From Hymenobacter setariae (GTDB lineage: Bacteria; Bacteroidota; Bacteroidia; Cytophagales; Hymenobacteraceae), in the NCBI RefSeq assembly GCF_007713685.1, contig NZ_VMRJ01000004.1:779700-843699 (forward strand): a DNA stretch of 64,000 nucleotides. The letters run 5' to 3'. This document shows, piece by piece, positions 55,430 to 63,028 of the stretch. The position numbers were made by a program, and so were the translations under genes. The notes under the pieces are model-generated. The model worked only from the letters and a program-made list of their open reading frames with translations, did no database searches and was not told where the DNA came from. Numbering within the stretch: the stretch's first letter is position 1; each line of letters begins with the position of its first letter.

Positions 55430-56017
55430 CTACAAAAAAGGAAGGAGCCCGGCGTAAGATGGTTCGGGCGGGCTAGGGCGTGGTAATACCTGGGCGCAGG
55501 TGCGGCTGAAGGTGCGCAGCAGGGGCAGCAAGCTAGGCTCGGGGATGGGCACCTGCGGCAGCAGCAGTTGATAATGGTTAGCCTCTAGGTAGCTGATAAG
55601 CCAGTAAAAGTCCTGACTACGAGACTTGGTGAAGACCATGCGCCAGTCGGTAAACTCGCGACGAGCGCTAGTGCCGCGGCACAGCACCTGCACGTGGTGG
55701 TGGCGCGGGTCGCGCTCGATGCGGGCAAACAGGCGGTTGACTTCCTCGGGACTACCCTCTAGCACCTGCACGAAGTGGCCCTCATCGTAGCACAGCAGGC
55801 CGGTGATACTGTGGCGTTTGTTGTAGGCGCGCGCCTGCTCCAGCAGGTCGGCCAATTGCTCGTCGTGGAAAGGCCGAATGGCGGCACTACAGTAGAGCAG
55901 GTAGTCTACGGCCTGTTCCGGAGCAATGACTTGCTCAGCAGCCGAGGGGGTGAGCCGCGCCAAAGCAATGGCCCATTCCAGCGCCTGGTGCGACAAGGAG
56001 AGGGAAAACGGGGTCAT
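55430..56017 (-). CDS. BLUF-domain blue-light photoreceptor
   Basis: 195 residues. The BLUF domain spans about 38-128 with the photoactive residues in place: Tyr42 in DYLLYCSAA, Asn66 in YNKRHSITGLLCY, Gln84 in FVQVLEGSPEEV, and the FTDWRMVF segment with the semi-conserved Trp and Met. FAD bound here shifts its hydrogen bonding under blue light. The N-terminal extension of about 37 residues and the C-terminal 60 are not a known output domain, so signalling probably runs through a partner. The likely partner is encoded 8 bp downstream. Confidence 0.93.
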   Translation of the reverse strand: MTPFSLSLSHQALEWAIALARLTPSAAEQVIAPEQAVDYLLYCSAAIRPFHDEQLADLLEQARAYNKRHSITGLLCYDEGHFVQVLEGSPEEVNRLFARIERDPRHHHVQVLCRGTSARREFTDWRMVFTKSRSQDFYWLISYLEANHYQLLLPQVPIPEPSLLPLLRTFSRTCAQVLPRPSPPEPSYAGLLPFL

Positions 56018-56106
56018 AGCAGCAGTACGGACACATAGCGGCGGGGTTGATAGTTTTTTAACACATAGGTCCTGTAGTCAATCCTTCCGAACTGTAGGAT
56101 AGGCAC

Positions 56107-56136
56107 AAAAAAGCCCCGTGGTGGACGGGGCTTTTT
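56107..56136 (-). terminator. Intrinsic terminator of the 'AAAAGCCCCG' family
   Basis: AAAAAAGCCCCGTGGTGGAC then GGGGCTTTTT: a GCCCCG/CGGGGC stem with flanking A and T tracts, 45 bp past the stop of the minus-strand gene at 56181. It is one of several near-identical copies in 56-61 kb. Confidence 0.85.
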
Positions 56137-56180
56137 CTATCACTTGGCTAGGTCCGATGGGCAGAGAGGTTAAGATACTC

Positions 56181-56813
56181 CTACTGTTTGACCGGTTTGG
56201 GAGCAGTAGCTAATTTCTCCTGAATATCTTCTCGCAGCACCCGAATGATGTCTTCTTTGGTCAAAAGGTATCTGTTATCACTTGGGTTGTCTGTGTATTG
56301 GTACCAATACCAATTTTCCTCTAGTGCCAATAGGTTAGCTGGCAGATGGCGTATTTTAATGAATTCTGTTTTGTTCGCTGAAGTACTGACCAATTGCACG
56401 TAGTCGTACTTCCCGTCTCCCATTAACTGGTGGCCAGGCTGACGATCGCTGGCTGTTGGAAAGGCCGCATGCCCTTCTGCATAGAGAAAGCCAACCACTG
56501 GCGCCCTCATTGCTAAAGCCGCCAACAAGACATATTGCGCAGAGTCGATGCGGAATAGCTGATTAGTGTACACTTGGTCATAGCCCGCTTTTGTCATTTC
56601 CTCCACTAGAATAGGAGTAATGTCATTCCAGCGCAGCCAGCCAGTTCCTAGCTTTCGACTTTTGAGTTTATTGACAGGTCCTACCACACCACCTTTCATC
56701 GAAGTGGGGCCTACATAGTAGCTGTAGTAATTATGGTTATTGATTTCTGCCCGTTGCGCCAAGCCGGGGAAGGCGAAGGCAAGCAGGAAAACCAAGGGTA
56801 AAAATTTCTTCAT
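56181..56813 (-). CDS. Secreted hypothetical protein, 210 aa
   Basis: Start ATG 56811-56813 gives a clear signal peptide (MKKFLPLVFLLAFAFPGLAQ). The open frame extends to 57083 but would overlap the neighbouring lipoprotein gene. The mature part has segments such as NNHNYYSYYVGPTSMKGGVV, WLRWNDITPILVEEMTKAGY and NRYLLTKEDIIRVLREDIQE. I recognise no family. It forms a pair with the upstream lipoprotein gene, 50 bp away in the same direction, and ends at its own terminator. Confidence 0.75.
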   Translation of the reverse strand: MKKFLPLVFLLAFAFPGLAQRAEINNHNYYSYYVGPTSMKGGVVGPVNKLKSRKLGTGWLRWNDITPILVEEMTKAGYDQVYTNQLFRIDSAQYVLLAALAMRAPVVGFLYAEGHAAFPTASDRQPGHQLMGDGKYDYVQLVSTSANKTEFIKIRHLPANLLALEENWYWYQYTDNPSDNRYLLTKEDIIRVLREDIQEKLATAPKPVKQ

Positions 56814-56863
56814 GTAGAGCGAAGATAGAAAAAGCCTCGCGAGGAGTGCAGCTTGCGCAGTGC

Positions 56864-57454
56864 TTAGCGCAGGGGCACCGATTTGGTCCTGACCGTAAAA
56901 TCCTCGGCGGCCATGTCGGTGTAGTGAATAAGCACGTGACCCGGATGGGCGCTGTCGCGCGCAATGGCAACGGTATCTTGCTCCCACTGGTCGCAATGGG
57001 TAGAGAAGGGGTCCACGCCTAGCTGCCAGCCGCCAGGGCGATAGGTGAGCACGAAGTAGCGACTCCAGCAGCCCATAAACCATTCTGGGGCAATGCCCAC
57101 GTAGTCGCGCTGACTGGCACCTAGGTGATGGTAGACGGTCAGTGTGCCACCGATGGCCGTTTCGAGGGCGTACGGACGCAAGGCCGGGTTAGAACTGGTG
57201 AGATAGCTAGTACACGCGCCCCCCACGCAGTTTACTTCTGTAGAGTCTACTTCGGGTGGCACAAGCCACACATATTCGGCCGTGCCGTCGCCGTCAAAAT
57301 CGCCCTGCACGGTGCCTTCAGGAATACGTACCCGCGCGATAGGCTTGGCTGACGGATGAGGAGCGGGCGAGGCCGCAGCTGGCTGGCGAGTGGGCTGTGG
57401 CTCACACGCGACAGCCAGACTGAGTAGGCTGCCCCATAAAAAAACGTGTTTCAT
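56864..57454 (-). CDS. Lipoprotein with FG-GAP-like calcium loop
   Basis: 196 residues, lipobox SLAVAC (Cys17), then a Pro/Ala-rich linker. QGDFDGDGTAEYVWLVPP is an FG-GAP/VCBS-like Dx[DN]xDG calcium loop near residue 50. The remainder (YVGIAPEWFMGCWSRYFVLT, GGWQLGVDPFSTHCDQWEQD) has four cysteines that could pair in the periplasm. It precedes a secreted protein gene by 50 bp and lies behind a terminator. Function unknown. Confidence 0.75.
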   Translation of the reverse strand: MKHVFLWGSLLSLAVACEPQPTRQPAAASPAPHPSAKPIARVRIPEGTVQGDFDGDGTAEYVWLVPPEVDSTEVNCVGGACTSYLTSSNPALRPYALETAIGGTLTVYHHLGASQRDYVGIAPEWFMGCWSRYFVLTYRPGGWQLGVDPFSTHCDQWEQDTVAIARDSAHPGHVLIHYTDMAAEDFTVRTKSVPLR

Positions 57455-57469
57455 CGAGGGTGAAGATAG

Positions 57470-57497
57470 AAAAAGCCCCGCGGTGAGCAGGGCTTTT
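57470..57497 (-). terminator. Intrinsic terminator of the 'AAAAGCCCCG' family
   Basis: AAAAAGCCCCGCGGTGAGCA then GGGCTTTT. It lies between the stop of a small minus-strand gene (57516) and the start of the lipoprotein gene (57454), so it should end the former. Confidence 0.75.
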
Positions 57498-57515
57498 GGT
57501 AATCTGTCGGTACGA

Positions 57516-57656
57516 TTAGCTAGGCATGTACTTTATAAATAAACCTGCTAAAGCAGTGCTGGTGAAGAGCGCGAGGGCAAAACGATTGGCCCACTTACGG
57601 CACTGGGGTGACTGGCGGCGGCTGTCAATGAAGATGGGAAAAGCAATTGGAATCAT
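57516..57656 (-). CDS. Small membrane protein, 46 aa
   Basis: ATG 57654-57656 to TAA 57516: MIPIAFPIFIDSRRQSPQCR then KWANRFALALFTSTALAGLF and IKYMPS. A hydrophobic N-terminus, a basic middle and a second hydrophobic helix suggest a small inner-membrane protein. A terminator lies 19 bp after its stop, which supports it as a real unit. The frame stays open a little upstream (RYFFFA) without a start codon. No family known. Confidence 0.4.
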   Translation of the reverse strand: MIPIAFPIFIDSRRQSPQCRKWANRFALALFTSTALAGLFIKYMPS

Positions 57657-58005
57657 GGCGAAGAAGAAGTAACGTGTACTACCTCTATCGCTGCCGAAGC
57701 TGCTCTATTACAAAACACGAGCGCACTCTACTAGATGCGAAGCATCTCCCCTATTGGCGGGGTGTTCGAGGTTTACGAGGAGCAAAGACTAGCCAAATTA
57801 ACCAACCCAATAAGATAGAAGGGCCACAGGAAAGTATAAAGATGAGCGCGACATCCTCAGGTAGTAATTTAAATGTCTCCATGCGCTAAAATACTCAGAA
57901 GGTTTAACTAGGCTTCGTGGGGGGCGACATGTCTCGCTTGCTGGCGAGGTGCTCGGGGTTTGACGTGGATATAGCCCAAAAATTCTCTTGATTGCATAGC
58001 GAGGC
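57657..58005. other. 350 bp without a supported gene
   Basis: Overlapping short ORFs on both strands (57647-57889 plus, 57798-58025 minus) show no signal peptide, membrane span or domain pattern, and the region is AT-richer than its surroundings. It probably holds the promoter of the 57516 gene and otherwise decayed sequence. Confidence 0.45.
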
Positions 58006-58389
58006 TCAACCTGGAGATAAGCCACTTAAGTCTGGAACTGTAGGGTCTACGGGTAGTGGCTTCACGTAGGGCTTGCGGAAATACAGTTTGCGGGGGTATT
58101 TGCGCAGCACCGTGATTGGCACCATCAAGCTCACCTTCACGGGCTGCCTGTTTTGCCGGCCGGGTTCAAAACGCGGCAGGCGGTGTACCGCCTTCAGTAC
58201 AGCAGAATCAACAGCAGCATTCAGCCCCTTCAAGAGGCGTACATCCTGAATATCGCCGGTTTCGCTAACAGTTAGCCTCACATACACCCGCCCCTCCTCC
58301 GTGCGAGGTGACACTACTAGTCGCCGCTGCACCGCCTCCACTACCGGGTACAATCCTGCTGTGCCGGGTAGGTGAGGCATCTCCTCCAC
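58006..58389 (-). CDS. TonB C-terminal domain, separated from its N-terminal part by a frameshift
   Basis: 127 residues from GTG 58387-58389: MEEMPHLPGTAGLYPVVEAV, then RVYVRLTVSETGDIQDVRLL and AVLKAVHRLPRFEPGRQNRQ, a TonB_C domain of the Bacteroidota energy-transducer type. It has no signal or membrane anchor of its own. Bacteroidota proteins of this kind read 'VYTYVEQMPxLPG'. Here the upstream ORF ends '...DRVYT' plus stop, and removing one base from TAAT at 58390-58393 restores VYTYVEEMPHLPG. I therefore read it as the C-terminal part of the gene at 58391-59119. Confidence 0.8.
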   Translation of the reverse strand: MEEMPHLPGTAGLYPVVEAVQRRLVVSPRTEEGRVYVRLTVSETGDIQDVRLLKGLNAAVDSAVLKAVHRLPRFEPGRQNRQPVKVSLMVPITVLRKYPRKLYFRKPYVKPLPVDPTVPDLSGLSPG

Positions 58390-58390
58390 A

Positions 58391-59119
58391 TTAGGTATAG
58401 ACTCTATCGGCTTCGCTTATATAGGTTTCAGTAGACGCTGGCCGTGTGATACGGTGGGCGGGCTCGGCGGCGCGTAGCTTGTCGCCGCTAAGGTAAGGCG
58501 GATTGACGCCGAAGGGCACGGCGACGCCCTCATGCCACGCCACACCGCGGTTGCTATCGGCGTCAAAGGAAATGGCGGATACAGCTTGCCACCACGCTTT
58601 GAGTTTCGGCCTTGGCTCATATAGGTTATCGCGGCCGATGTGCCCTAGGTATTGGTCAAAGAACAACAGGCGGGAACGGTATATTTCTAACTCAGCGGGG
58701 ACTGGGTCATTATCCATAAAAGAAGAGCCCTCCTTGACCGTAACCGTATAGTTGCTGTCCGTATAGGCCACATCAGACGAGGTACTGCCTAGACTGAGCT
58801 TAAAAAGCAAAGGTGCCGCGAGGCCCACCAGCACGGCCTGCATGGTAGCCAAGATAGGTACGCGCGTCACCTGCATGCGGCGACGCGTGCCCGCCAACAG
58901 CCCACTAACCAGCAGTACCCCGCAAAACAGGCCTAGCGACCGAAACGTCCAGTCGCCCAGTGTCAGGACGGGTAGTACAAGGGCCAACAGGCACAGCGCC
59001 GAGGTGCCCCAATGCAACCAGCGTAACAGCGGAAACACTTCTTCGGCCAGCACGCGGGGCAGCCCCCATATTAAAGCGATATAGGCCGCACAGGCGAGTA
59101 GGCAGTAGAAATAATCCAT
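58391..59119 (-). CDS. Membrane N-terminal part of a TonB-domain protein (frameshifted)
   Basis: 242 residues with about four transmembrane helices (DYFYCLLACAAYIALIWGLP, LLRWLHWGTSALCLLALVLP, LGLFCGVLLVSGLLAG, MQAVLVGLAAPLLFKLSLG) and then a soluble region ending ETYISEADRVYT and stop. The stop is 1 bp from the TonB C-terminal ORF. With the frame repaired, the protein would be about 370 residues: a polytopic anchor, a periplasmic segment and a TonB domain. A decayed paralogue lies at 60.8-61.2 kb. It may be a true pseudogene, a sequencing error, or two overlapping functional genes. Confidence 0.75.
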   Translation of the reverse strand: MDYFYCLLACAAYIALIWGLPRVLAEEVFPLLRWLHWGTSALCLLALVLPVLTLGDWTFRSLGLFCGVLLVSGLLAGTRRRMQVTRVPILATMQAVLVGLAAPLLFKLSLGSTSSDVAYTDSNYTVTVKEGSSFMDNDPVPAELEIYRSRLLFFDQYLGHIGRDNLYEPRPKLKAWWQAVSAISFDADSNRGVAWHEGVAVPFGVNPPYLSGDKLRAAEPAHRITRPASTETYISEADRVYT

Positions 59120-59262
59120 TAGTGTTGGGAAGCCAGCGCCCTCCGCAAAAGCTCTGCCAACAGTAGCGCTTACTAACCTAGGCTTTTCCTACTGACAGGG
59201 TGGGTACGGGGCTCGTGGGTGGGCATAAATAAGGTACCTGATGAGCGGCAACAATTTATTAA

Positions 59263-59655
59263 TTAGCTACTCAACACCACTATAGCGCCCAACATAGCCA
59301 CAGCTATAGCTGCTATCCCCGCTATGCGCACTGGCATTGGCCGAAATCTGCGAGCCCATACTAAACCGTTGAGCAGCAAAAATGCTAGCAGCAATAAGGT
59401 AAGACTACTCTCTGGGTAAGCGGTAGAAAAACGTAGCCATGTAAGTAGTAGCAGAGGAATACCTACCACGTAGGGCACCCCCGCCCACTGCGGCCAACTA
59501 TAAATCACAATAAGAAAGCCAGTAATGACTAGGATGGTCACCCCCAACATAACCAGTGCGAAATAGAACTGCGCTTCTCCAAGCGCACTGAGCGCGTCGG
59601 CGTGGGCCAGGCAAGGATAGAGCAGCAATAGGGGCAGCAAGTAGCGTTGTTTCAT
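59263..59655 (-). CDS. Small polytopic membrane protein, 130 aa
   Basis: MKQRYLLPLLLLYPCLAHAD resembles a signal peptide or first helix. Three further helices follow (FALVMLGVTILVITGFLIVI, VPYVVGIPLLLLTWLRF, SLTLLLLAFLLLNGLVW) and a last one (IAGIAAIAVAMLGAIVVLSS). Short loops and basic residues (ARRFRP) set the topology. I recognise no family. It is transcribed alone, 143 bp upstream of the frameshifted TonB gene in the same direction. Confidence 0.65.
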   Translation of the reverse strand: MKQRYLLPLLLLYPCLAHADALSALGEAQFYFALVMLGVTILVITGFLIVIYSWPQWAGVPYVVGIPLLLLTWLRFSTAYPESSLTLLLLAFLLLNGLVWARRFRPMPVRIAGIAAIAVAMLGAIVVLSS

Positions 59656-59744
59656 AGAAGCACACTTGGCAAAAGCTCTGCCAAGTGCGCTTTTGCTAGG
59701 GGTTACTTTTCTACTCGCGAGATGCTTAGGGCTGCACGGAGCAA

Positions 59745-59775
59745 GAAAAAAGCCCCGTAGTGAGCGGGGCTTTAT
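59745..59775 (-). terminator. Intrinsic terminator of the 'AAAAGCCCCG' family
   Basis: AAAAAAGCCCCGTAGTGAGC then GGGGCTTTATTTT. It lies 50 bp past the stop of the small minus-strand gene at 59825. Confidence 0.8.
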
Positions 59776-59824
59776 TTTAACGCTTTGGTGATGGGCAGGA
59801 AGTCCTGCCCTATATCCGCAGCCG

Positions 59825-60037
59825 CTAGGCTGCCAGGCTTAAAGCGCTTGGATGCACTAGGGAAAGATTACGAAGCATCACTTGAGCCTGACGGGCTTGG
59901 TGCAGTTTACGCTGCAGGTGACGGCGCTTTGCCAATGCTTGCGGAGCGCTTACCTGTGAGGCGAGGTGACGCAAGTGCTTTTTCAGCAACTGAATGTCGG
60001 CTTCCCAGTCTTGGATGAGTAGAGAAAATTCGTTCAT
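59825..60037 (-). CDS. Small helical protein, 70 aa
   Basis: From ATG 60035-60037: MNEFSLLIQDWEADIQLLKK, HLRHLASQVSAPQALAKRRH, LQRKLHQARQAQVMLRNLSL. Heptad-like leucines and many Lys, Arg and Gln suggest a coiled coil of two helices. A longer frame reaches 60193 but its extra N-terminus looks non-coding. The terminator beyond its stop supports it as a transcription unit. Function unknown. Confidence 0.5.
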   Translation of the reverse strand: MNEFSLLIQDWEADIQLLKKHLRHLASQVSAPQALAKRRHLQRKLHQARQAQVMLRNLSLVHPSALSLAA

Positions 60038-60194
60038 AGTAGAGAGCGGTAAGGTAGTAGAAGGTAGAAGTGCGAGGTGCGTAACATCGCACCTACGGTT
60101 GAGCTTGGGTAACTGGATTGCGGATGCCGGCTTACGCTGAAAAATTTTACAGCACAGCCGATTGTGGCAGGGCACAGAGGCAACTGCCAGCATA

Positions 60195-60221
60195 AGAAAG
60201 CCCCGTGGAGTGTGGGGCTAC
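60195..60221. repeat. Degenerate copy of the 'AAAAGCCCCG' hairpin
   Basis: GAAAGCCCCGTGGAGTGTGG then GGCT. The stem and part of the loop match the terminator family, but the 3' T-tract is missing on the plus strand and no gene ends next to it. A stray copy, probably left by rearrangement. Confidence 0.55.
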
Positions 60222-60273
60222 TTCTCTATTGGTAAGGTGTTATTTATCTTCGGCCCATCGCTCCTATACCCTG

Positions 60274-60675
60274 ATGAATCCGCGCAAGAACGACATACTA
60301 GCTTCTAACCTACTATTCACGGCTCTTGCGCTCTCATTAGGCGAAACGGTATACTTCATGACGCAAGCGGCACTACATCGGTATTATATACCTGCAGGCA
60401 GCCTATGGAAGAGTTGGGTGCTCTGTTTACTGGAGGCGCTAGCTCAAGTTATCCTTTTTCGGGCCGTCCGCCGGGGGGAGTGGCGTGCTAAGGTGGTTGT
60501 GCTACTAGCCAGCCTCTTCTATGCCTATATGGGTACCCAACTGAACTATGGCTACGTGGCAGGTATGGCCTTTTGGCACCTAGATAGCTGGGCACTACTG
60601 AAGTTGCTTAGGTGCCTGCTGGTACTGGCGGGCCTAGTGCTGATGTTTACCAAACCTCGGGTGACCAACGGGTAG
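60274..60675 (+). CDS. Four-helix membrane protein, 133 aa
   Basis: From ATG 60274 (MNPRKNDILASNLLFTALAL), chosen over an upstream GTG because it starts just before the first helix. Spans: LLFTALALSLGETVYFM, WKSWVLCLLEALAQVILF, VVVLLASLFYAYMGTQL and LLRCLLVLAGLVLMF. It ends KPRVTNG and is followed by a terminator 8 bp on. I recognise no family. It is a lone gene in a gene-poor zone. Confidence 0.65.
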   Translation: MNPRKNDILASNLLFTALALSLGETVYFMTQAALHRYYIPAGSLWKSWVLCLLEALAQVILFRAVRRGEWRAKVVVLLASLFYAYMGTQLNYGYVAGMAFWHLDSWALLKLLRCLLVLAGLVLMFTKPRVTNG

Positions 60676-60682
60676 ATAAGTA

Positions 60683-60712
60683 GAAAAGCCCCGTGATGAG
60701 CAGGGCTTTTCT
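60683..60712 (+). terminator. Intrinsic terminator of the 'AAAAGCCCCG' family
   Basis: AAAAGCCCCGTGATGAGCAG then GGCTTTTC, 8 bp past the stop of the plus-strand membrane gene. It has the same loop orientation as copies that serve minus-strand genes. Confidence 0.8.
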
Positions 60713-60797
60713 GAGATATGGCCTAGGCTGACGAAATAAATAACGGGTTTCGATAGTGCGCCGGTTACCATCTATCGTCACACTCGTGACGTTAACG

Positions 60798-61210
60798 CTA
60801 ACGCAACTGCCCTACCTGCTCGTGAAAGAGGAAGTACATGGTCTGATAAAAGCGCATCTGGCTATAGTCTTCATACGCTTCAAAAGTGAAGCTGCGGTCA
60901 ACCTCGACCCTGGCATTAGTGTTCTGGAATACAACAGCATCGCCTGAAATAAGCGCAGTTCCTACCAGGAAGGGACTCAACACACCTAGTATCCATCCCT
61001 ACGCCTTAGCCAAGGAATGCTCTTGGGGCAAGAGTTGGTGTAGGCGCAAGCGCCCTCTAGCAAGCCGCCCCCCAGTAGCTAGGCTACCGTGAAGAGTGGA
61101 TAGTGGAGCTCTAATTCGCCGGTAACGAGCACTAGGCAGAATAGGGCCGAGCCGGTGGTAAGCCAATGCAGCCACCGCACCGTGAGGCCGCTAGCGAATC
61201 TGACTCATCG
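60798..61210 (-). pseudogene. Decayed paralogue of the 58.4-59.1 kb membrane/TonB protein
   Basis: Minus-strand translation gives VRWLHWLTTGSALFCLVLV, matching LLRWLHWGTSALCLLALVL of the gene at 58391-59119. After in-frame stops and a frame change it continues as VLSPFLVGTALISGD, then YSQMRFYQTMYFLFHEQVGQ, which parallels VGLAAPLLFKLSLG and RLLFFDQYLGHIGR of the same protein. At least two stops and one frameshift break it, and the C-terminal TonB domain is missing. Confidence 0.65.
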
Positions 61211-61447
61211 GTGGATGCGAAAGCGTAATCAAAACCTCGAATGAGGCCCAGACACTAACTACGCAGTCACAGCAGGCCATCGACCAACGTAGCCGAGAAG
61301 CCTATAGCCCGCCCCAAGGGAAGAGCTGAATTGCCTCAGCCCTACAGACTATAGAACCTCTCCCATTGCCTTCTGCCTATTAATTACATGAGTCTCTACG
61401 ATGACCCCGCTGTGTAGGCTAGCGAAATAGCCGACTACCTCGACCAA

Positions 61448-61666
61448 CTACAGCAGCGCATCCAACCCAATTGCGATAGCGCCAACAACAGTGCCCGCCA
61501 CCATCAACCAGAACATGAGCTTTATCCTGTTGCCCAAGAAGACCCAAGTAAATAGGCAGTTGAGTAACGCCGCAAAGCTTACTGCTGCTATTACTACGAC
61601 AGCTAGCGCCCAATACCAGGAGATGGCGATGGAAATAAGTGCAGAAAATAGAACTGTCAAGGGCAC
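61448..61666 (-). CDS. Small two-span membrane protein, 72 aa
   Basis: From GTG 61664-61666: MPLTVLFSALISIAISWYWA, LAVVVIAAVSFAALLNCLFT, WVFLGNRIKLMFWLMVAGTV, VGAIAIGLDALL. It is almost wholly hydrophobic, with two to three helices and one basic loop. No ATG is available, so the start is uncertain. It may be real or a fragment of a larger lost membrane protein. Confidence 0.45.
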   Translation of the reverse strand: MPLTVLFSALISIAISWYWALAVVVIAAVSFAALLNCLFTWVFLGNRIKLMFWLMVAGTVVGAIAIGLDALL

Positions 61667-61721
61667 AGCCTAAAAGTACATTGCCTACTGCTGCGCACCG
61701 CTTCTCGAGTCGATGCTATCC

Positions 61722-62063
61722 TTACTGCTTTTTGCGAATAAAGAGCAGAACGGATGCTGAGCTAGACGTTCCCAGCGTCGTATCGAAAGTGGACTGCAAT
61801 TGATACCCCTGCTTGTACAAATCGGCCACTACCTGCTGCAGGCCGGGTCCAATCAGCGGCCGCTTCTCACCTCGCCCATAGTTGTCGAAATCTAGGCTCT
61901 CCTCTTTTCCCCCGGGTCGCGTGATGGTGACAAGCGTGCGGGGATAGCTAGCCGTCACGCGCACTACTGTCACGTCTACCTCTGTCGAGCCACCCGTCTG
62001 CGCCATTACTGGTTGCGAAGCTAATGCTACCAGGCACGCCCCTAAGAACAAGAGTTTTTTCAT
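61722..62063 (-). CDS. Small secreted protein, paralogue of the 0.6 kb gene
   Basis: 113 residues from ATG 62061-62063 (MKKLLFLGACLVALASQPVM, cleavage near MAQ), chosen over an ATG nine codons earlier because it gives a normal signal peptide. Mature part: VDVTVVRVTASYPRTLVTIT, an acidic middle (KEESLDFDNYGRGEK), then LQQVVADLYKQGYQLQSTFD and SASVLLFIRKKQ. It shares layout and several motifs with the gene at 617-946. Probably periplasmic. Function unknown. Confidence 0.75.
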   Translation of the reverse strand: MKKLLFLGACLVALASQPVMAQTGGSTEVDVTVVRVTASYPRTLVTITRPGGKEESLDFDNYGRGEKRPLIGPGLQQVVADLYKQGYQLQSTFDTTLGTSSSASVLLFIRKKQ

Positions 62064-62531
62064 GGCCGCTAATATACCCCGAGCTCCCACCCCACTACCA
62101 CGCCCGCCAAGCCCTAGGTAGCGACAGCCTTTACCCCAACAAGGTCACCGCCCGTCTCGCCTTGATGAGCTTAGCCCAGTGGCAACGCATCGAAGCCTTC
62201 CTCAAACAAAAGGGCTTCAAGCCGTACTAAGCCTACTTATCCTACCCTTGATTTTAGGAACGAAATTATTTGTGTAATCAATTAATATTTTGCATTTTAG
62301 CTACACACACAAGCTTACCTATGCTACCCGTCTACCACCCTATCGAGCACGTTCCCGCCCCGCCTCTCATGCCCATCCTCATGGTCACGCCAAAGGGTAC
62401 TCTACTTACACTCGTCTACTAGCCGGTATTACTTATGCCAATCGAGCCCGGTTTTTAGTAGCTCTGTTCTGAGCTTAGCAAGCGCTACTCTTCATCTGGC
62501 TATATCGGTAGAACTATGGCTTAAACCATTT
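62064..62531. other. Gap with a possible gene remnant
   Basis: A plus-strand frame open from 62024 to 62230 ends LYPNKVTARLALMSLAQWQR and IEAFLKQKGFKPY, which reads like a genuine protein C-terminus; but its N-terminal half overlaps the divergent secreted-protein gene and no good start is visible (ATG 62165 would leave 21 codons). Probably the tail of a lost gene. The frame at 62290-62472 has no convincing features. 62230-62300 is AT-rich. Confidence 0.35.
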
Positions 62532-62723
62532 CTAATACTGTTCCTCAGTTATCACTAGCCCCGCACCAGGTGTCACGTGCCCGTGGTGGTCGAGCATGAT
62601 AGCAACGGCACCATCCTCCCGGTGCTTTACATGTAGCTCATAACGCTGGCCTACGCGAAAACCAGCCCAGCCGTCGCCTACGGCGGTAGCTGTTTCGCCA
62701 ATGAGGGTGTGCGTATTGGTCAT
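62532..62723 (-). CDS. Small hypothetical protein, 63 aa
   Basis: From ATG 62721-62723: MTNTHTLIGETATAVGDGWA, GFRVGQRYELHVKHREDGAV, AIMLDHHGHVTPGAGLVITE, EQY. A compact beta-strand pattern and balanced charges suggest a small soluble OB- or SH3-like barrel. A longer frame to 62807 looks non-coding. Small proteins of this kind often accompany mobile elements; here it lies 306 bp from the recombinase. No family assigned. Confidence 0.55.
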   Translation of the reverse strand: MTNTHTLIGETATAVGDGWAGFRVGQRYELHVKHREDGAVAIMLDHHGHVTPGAGLVITEEQY

Positions 62724-62936
62724 GAGGTTAGTTAAAGCAAAAAGAGTGCTTCCACCAGAGCGCAATTGCTGGACGAACCGTGACGGGCTCAGTGGGTAGA
62801 TAAGCACTGTCGCGTTGGGCCCTGCTGCGTGCTATGAGCGCTAGGCCTTGTATCGTGGGCTTGTTGGGTAACGAGAAATAGGCCATGTTTCGAGTAAACA
62901 AACACGCTAAAAAAAGGGCTGCCTGGGTGCAAAACA

Positions 62937-62974
62937 TAAAAAATGCCCTTAGCGAGTATGCTAAGGGCATTTTA
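62937..62974. terminator. Strong bidirectional terminator after the recombinase gene
   Basis: AAAAATGCCCTTAGC / GCTAAGGGCATTTTA stem with a short loop, A and T tracts on both sides, about 55 bp beyond the stop of the minus-strand recombinase gene. It marks the junction between the recombinase and the small-gene zone. Confidence 0.85.
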
Positions 62975-63028
62975 GTGGGCCCACTTGGTCTTAGGCCTTT
63001 ACCTAGGCTGCCCTACTATACCCCTACC

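Noticed and set aside
57647..58025. ORFs 57647-57889 (plus) and 57798-58025 (minus)
   Set aside because: No recognisable protein features, mutual overlap, and local low coding quality.
62290..62472. ORF 62290-62472 (plus)
   Set aside because: Composition (His, Tyr, Arg rich without structure) and isolation argue against a gene.
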